From Baylisascaris procyonis (lineage: Eukaryota > Nematoda > Chromadorea > Rhabditida > Ascarididae), in assembly GCA_037389465.1 (NCBI GenBank), contig JAZARR010000088.1:4898001-4962000 (forward strand): DNA of 64,000 bases. Reading direction: 5' to 3'. Shown piece by piece: positions 60,601 to 64,000 of the stretch. Below the pieces are notes generated by a model. That model made no database searches, had not been told where the DNA came from, and saw nothing but the letters and a program-made list of their open reading frames with translations. Every line of letters begins with the position of its first letter. The stretch's first letter is position 1. The translations under genes and the position numbers were made by a program.

Positions 60601-62039
60601 ACCTTCATGCGACCGACTTGTAAGAAGGAGAGGCCGACCTAAAGACCACAGGAGTCAAGTTGACCAGAGATGCATTGGGTCAGAGCAGGTGGAAGCGACA
60701 TGAAGAGACAATTATTCGTAATGAATGCTCCGTTCATTGAAATAAATAAATAAATAAACAAGAACTTTCCTCGATCTGACGATTTCCTGTCGATTCTGAT
60801 GCATCGTATTTGACGACTTGTCGTGTAGATTTTTTTCGCACTCAACAGTTTTTCTTGGAAAATTGAAAATTTTAGCATAAATAGGTTGGTATAAAAGCGG
60901 CAATAACGAAACATTATGAAAAGTCTTGCTGACGTAATCGTTTCTCGTCATGGGGGGAGGGCGAGCAGTCTTCAGCTTTTGCTCACGCCTCATGCATCAT
61001 TCTCATGCGTCAACCCTCGCTTGCATATTGGCGCTTTTACATATATTTTGCTAATTTTCGTTTGCCCGAACAAGTCTATAGTTGTGTGTTTTTTGCTTTC
61101 ATTTTATAGCTGACGAGAGTATAATTCACCTGCAGTTTAAGGTGGAATCAGATTATATTACTGTTTTCGGATCAGATAAAAAAACTTTCGATTCGCTCTT
61201 TATCGCTATTTAAATTTATATCGGCCAATAGTGATCTCCCCATAAAATTTTTTCTCGAAATTACACATACGTTAGCAGCTAAGTGCACAGAATTGGTGAT
61301 CGTGATGGAACCTCTAAAAGCATCTGTCGAATCAATTTCATCACTTCTTCTTACTCATTGCTTTTTCTTTTTGGCTGATTTTTTTGTCAGCTATGTGCAC
61401 ATCGTTTTCTAGCTCCATTTTGGCTTCATGAAGTAAAAACTAACTTGCGGCAGCAAGTATTCTGGAATTGCCGCAAGTGTGAATCTCGTTTTAGTACATT
61501 TTGGTGCATTTTTTTTTTTTTTTTTTGCATCAATTGAGTGCCGGCTAATGTGCATCCGTTTCTGGAAATACTGATGCCACATTTTCAGGCCAAGAGATCG
61601 TTTTATGGCATGTGATGGATTTTTGCATACCGCAGATTACATATTGTTGCAGGCGAATGTTCGCAAAACTGCGCTAAAGTTGCGATTATGGGATTGTGAA
61701 GTATATTGGTTAACAAGCTAATTTTCATGCAGATTAGAGTGTTGTATCTTTCACATTAGAGATGTATCAATTAGTAGCGCATTGCAGAACAACGTAAAGA
61801 GGAGGCAGAAAGCGAAGAATACGGACCGCGGCCAGCTTTTCCTTCTGGACCGCTTCCGATATCAGAGGACGAAGACGATGAAATGCAGCTTGCGCGTGTG
61901 GCCGTAGCAGAAAAAAAGCCACCTACTGTCATAAAAATTGCATCATTAAGCGAGGTGATTCTTCTCTTTCGATCGTTGAAAGTATTCAGAGATTATTTAT
62001 TATTATATTGTGGAGCATACCGGATCGACGGGCCGACCG

Positions 62040-62093
<54 letters not shown>

Positions 62094-64000
62094 TGAAAGG
62101 GCTGATTAGATGCTTGCAGCGGGATATTTCGTCGAAGTTTCAGAATTTAAAAAGTGCTCTCTTTTGAAGGAAACGATCGCAGCTGTGAAGTCGGAAAAGC
62201 GGCTATTAGGCAATGATGGTGAAGTACCAATAAGTGATGCAAGTGGACCGTCGACATCGTCTAATGGAAAAGCGTCACAGTGTCCTGAAGTCGTAGAAGT
62301 GACAGACGCTGAAATACGACCCTATAGCAAATCACTTATAAATGAAAAATTTCTCGAAAAAAAAGAGGAATTAGACGACGAATCGGAAATGGAATACAGT
62401 AAGTGAAATAAATGCTGATAACTTATCACTTTTGTGCTCTTTATTCCATTGTGACACTATTATAGTTCGTCACTGTGAGTATTTGAGCACATAGATAATC
62501 AAAAGGGAACCGCCATATTTTAAACGAAGGATAGAGGAGTGTCTTCAGAAATATGAGTTGGATTTCGAAGTCGACGGTTAATTGTGAATTTGAGTTTTAT
62601 CCCGCGCACTTACATCTCGCATACTCTTGAATGACAGAAAAACTTTTTCGTTTTCATGAGTCGTTTTTTTTTGATTCCATATATGGTTAGTGATTGGATG
62701 TTTCACTGCTAGGGACACATCTGAAGATATCTATAAATTAGCATATTTAGTACCGAAGATTTGATATTGAAATTTGTTTTGGTGGCTTCATTCGTGAATT
62801 AAAATCTTCAGGCTATAATAAATCTAGAGTAAGCCTAAGCAATATTGCAAACTGTAAAAATTTTAAATGATATTCTTGAACAGTCCTTTAATGATTTTCG
62901 CATAAATCATTTGCAATCTTGTTGTGCGAGTATTTGTTTTCTCTTCTCAATTGCTAGTTGATATTTAGGCCGTCAAAGAAGGAGTGATTCGAAAAAGAAG
63001 AGAAAGAAGAAGAGGAAACACGAGAAGCCAAAGAAACGGCATCTCGAAAGTGTTTCCTCGTCATCCGATAGTGAAAAGAAATGGAAAGCAATCGAGAAGA
63101 AATCAAAAATTCAACGTGGCCCAATGTAAGATCTTCTGTTGAGTAATAGCAGTGTGTCAGTGGTATGCTGAGGAGGATTGCCGCAATGCTTCATAAACAA
63201 ATGTTGCAAATGTAAAGCCTATTGGGCACATGGGAGGGTGCGGCGATAGAAAAAATTTCACCTGCAAGTGGCAAAGCATGTTGGAGGGTATGAAAAGAAG
63301 TTATTAAGAAGGTGGGATGTGAGTGGAGTGGCAGAATTTAGTACTTATTTGCATATGTGGATGACTACTTTATTTGGAATAGAAAATAAGGTGATATTCA
63401 TTTGCAGATCATCGTCACTTGCTGAATATTCCCGATTATATTCCGATCGTCTAGAAGAGGATCGAGTTGGAAGGGGAGCAATTCGACGGAACAGCAGTCA
63501 TAAAAGGCGCTGGTCAATTAAATCTTCTGGTGGGCTCATTTGTTTGAAACTTTCACTTATGTTGCTATGATTTTATAGTGGGAAGTAGTGCTCGTGGAAT
63601 TTCGTAGTTGCCACTCGTAGTTACATTACGTTGATTTGCTTGTACCATTGTTATTGATGGGTTTTGTTAATGAATTCAGAAATTGAAGTGTTTAGGTGTG
63701 CTGCTTTGTGTGTGGCCCACAGTGATCTTTTCATGTGCAATTTGGTGGAAGGTCTTCCTTCCCTTTACCATTTCTTTATCACTGCAGCTGTGTTTCTTTT
63801 ATTTTTTCTTCAGATCGGGTAGAGAAATAGCCGAAATATGGTGTCATATACCGATTTCTTCTTTAAGGTAGTCGTTTTAAACCACCAAGCCATAAGTTCA
63901 TAATTGTGTAGAGACAAAAAACATTTTTAAAGATTATGATTCGGCGACAGCTATCGGCGATCGCAATCGTGATCGTCATTTCCGATCGTTGGGACAAGGT
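54691..64000 (+). CDS. Lys/Arg/Ser-rich nuclear-type protein, N-terminal part (runs off window)
   Basis: I do not recognise the family. The 12 exons, phase-consistent, are 54691-54759, 55468-55526, 57053-57175, 58536-58647, 59175-59319 (alternative acceptor 59142), 59773-59947, 60188-60255, 61788-61954, 62170-62398, 62969-63125, 63408-63529 and 63933-64000 or beyond. They give 498 codons with no stop. The start MAKPSQSDEIIASLIDEVQ looks helical. A basic RS-like block follows (SISRSPKREKKERRHKDKK, then TPSRSPSERKKRHRDRTHSSSSKK), then acidic SDDEDDLPMGADF, KKVKKERSESPP, a Pro patch with acidic SEDEDDEMQ, and a second Lys-rich block (KKKRKKKRKHEKPKKR) followed by SSSSDSEKK. The final visible exon reads GDRNRDRHFRSL. 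Composition suggests a nuclear splicing- or chromatin-associated protein such as an NRDE-2- or SON-like factor. That is a guess, and the diagnostic C-terminal domains lie outside the window. Confidence 0.72.
55527..57052 (+). other. Intron 2 of the third gene
   Basis: A 1.5-kb intron from donor GTGAGA to acceptor TTGTAG. It contains a short GTC/CGT trinucleotide run near 55768-55782. Bases about 56560-57000 are open in several overlapping frames on both strands, which reflects C/T-rich composition rather than coding. I see no conserved protein in it. Confidence 0.5.
57176..58535 (+). other. Intron 3 of the third gene
   Basis: A 1.36-kb intron from donor GTTCGC to acceptor TTTTAG. It contains C/T-rich stretches and a long T-run near 58217-58240. 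No coding or RNA feature is recognised. Confidence 0.45.
60420..60760 (+). mobile_element. GC-rich island with (AAAT)n tail, possible retroelement fragment
   Basis: The roughly 300-base segment is sharply GC-richer than the surrounding intron. It is open in one + frame up to a TGA at 60701-60703, with a basic C-terminal stretch (CDRLVRRRGRPKD). After the stop a short AT-rich stretch ends in an AAATAAATAAATAAATAAAC tail. A GC-rich body followed by a short tandem A-rich tail resembles the 3' end of a non-LTR element or SINE. I could not assign it to a family. A lineage-specific extra exon is the alternative. Confidence 0.35.
61443..61478. repeat. Perfect 10-bp inverted repeat (hairpin)
   Basis: ACTTGCGGCA at 61443-61452 is the exact reverse complement of TGCCGCAAGT at 61469-61478, with a 16-base loop. 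It is GC-rich within an AT-rich intron. It could be an RNA hairpin, a protein-binding palindrome or the remnant of a small inverted-repeat element. Confidence 0.7.
62043..62091 (+). repeat. (TA)n microsatellite
   Basis: A pure TA tract of about 49 bases in the short intron between exons 8 and 9 of the third gene. Confidence 0.97.

Larger units (their letters stand above)
60256..61787 (+). other. Intron 7 of the third gene, hosting a GC-rich insert
   Basis: A 1.53-kb intron from donor GTTCCT to acceptor ATTGCAG. It contains the GC-rich island at 60420-60760 and the inverted repeat at 61443-61478, listed separately. Otherwise it is AT-rich with T-runs. Confidence 0.5.

Overview
This is AT-rich eukaryotic DNA, almost certainly from a nematode. 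The best evidence is the central gene: a LET-23-type EGF receptor with the extended cysteine-rich ectodomain, YYN tyrosine motifs and a C-terminal PDZ ligand (ETTL) in the positions known from Caenorhabditis LET-23. Two genes also have an AG splice acceptor directly upstream of the predicted ATG, as expected for spliced-leader trans-splicing. Introns are larger and more irregular than is typical of Caenorhabditis, so a parasitic clade such as the spirurids is plausible, but that is inference.

Layout, with all three genes on the + strand. Bases 1-4362 are non-coding and hold a decayed RTE-like non-LTR retrotransposon on the - strand (about 2741-3305). Bases 4402-11958 encode an HBS1-like translational GTPase (14 exons, 667 aa predicted). 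Bases 11959-31387 are a 19.4-kb gene-poor spacer. Bases 31388-51079 encode the LET-23/EGFR receptor tyrosine kinase (26 exons, 1333 aa predicted). Bases 51080-54690 are a spacer with a 40-bp x 9 minisatellite. From 54691 past the right edge runs a Lys/Arg/Ser-rich, acidic-patch nuclear-type protein (12 exons visible, 498 codons), which I could not assign to a named family.

The gene models were built by hand: exons were accepted when family similarity or compositional continuity, GT/AG borders and reading phase all agreed. All three models keep phase through every junction. HBS1 and LET-23 totals match the usual family lengths. The genes are not an operon and have unrelated roles: ribosome rescue, EGF signalling, and probable RNA processing or chromatin.

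I saw no clear novel biological system. The best leads are the unassigned SR-like gene with a G-quadruplex-type tract just upstream of its start, the very relaxed splice sites (GTTCG donors, AAG/GAG acceptors), the minisatellite, and a few GC-rich islands in otherwise AT-rich non-coding DNA.
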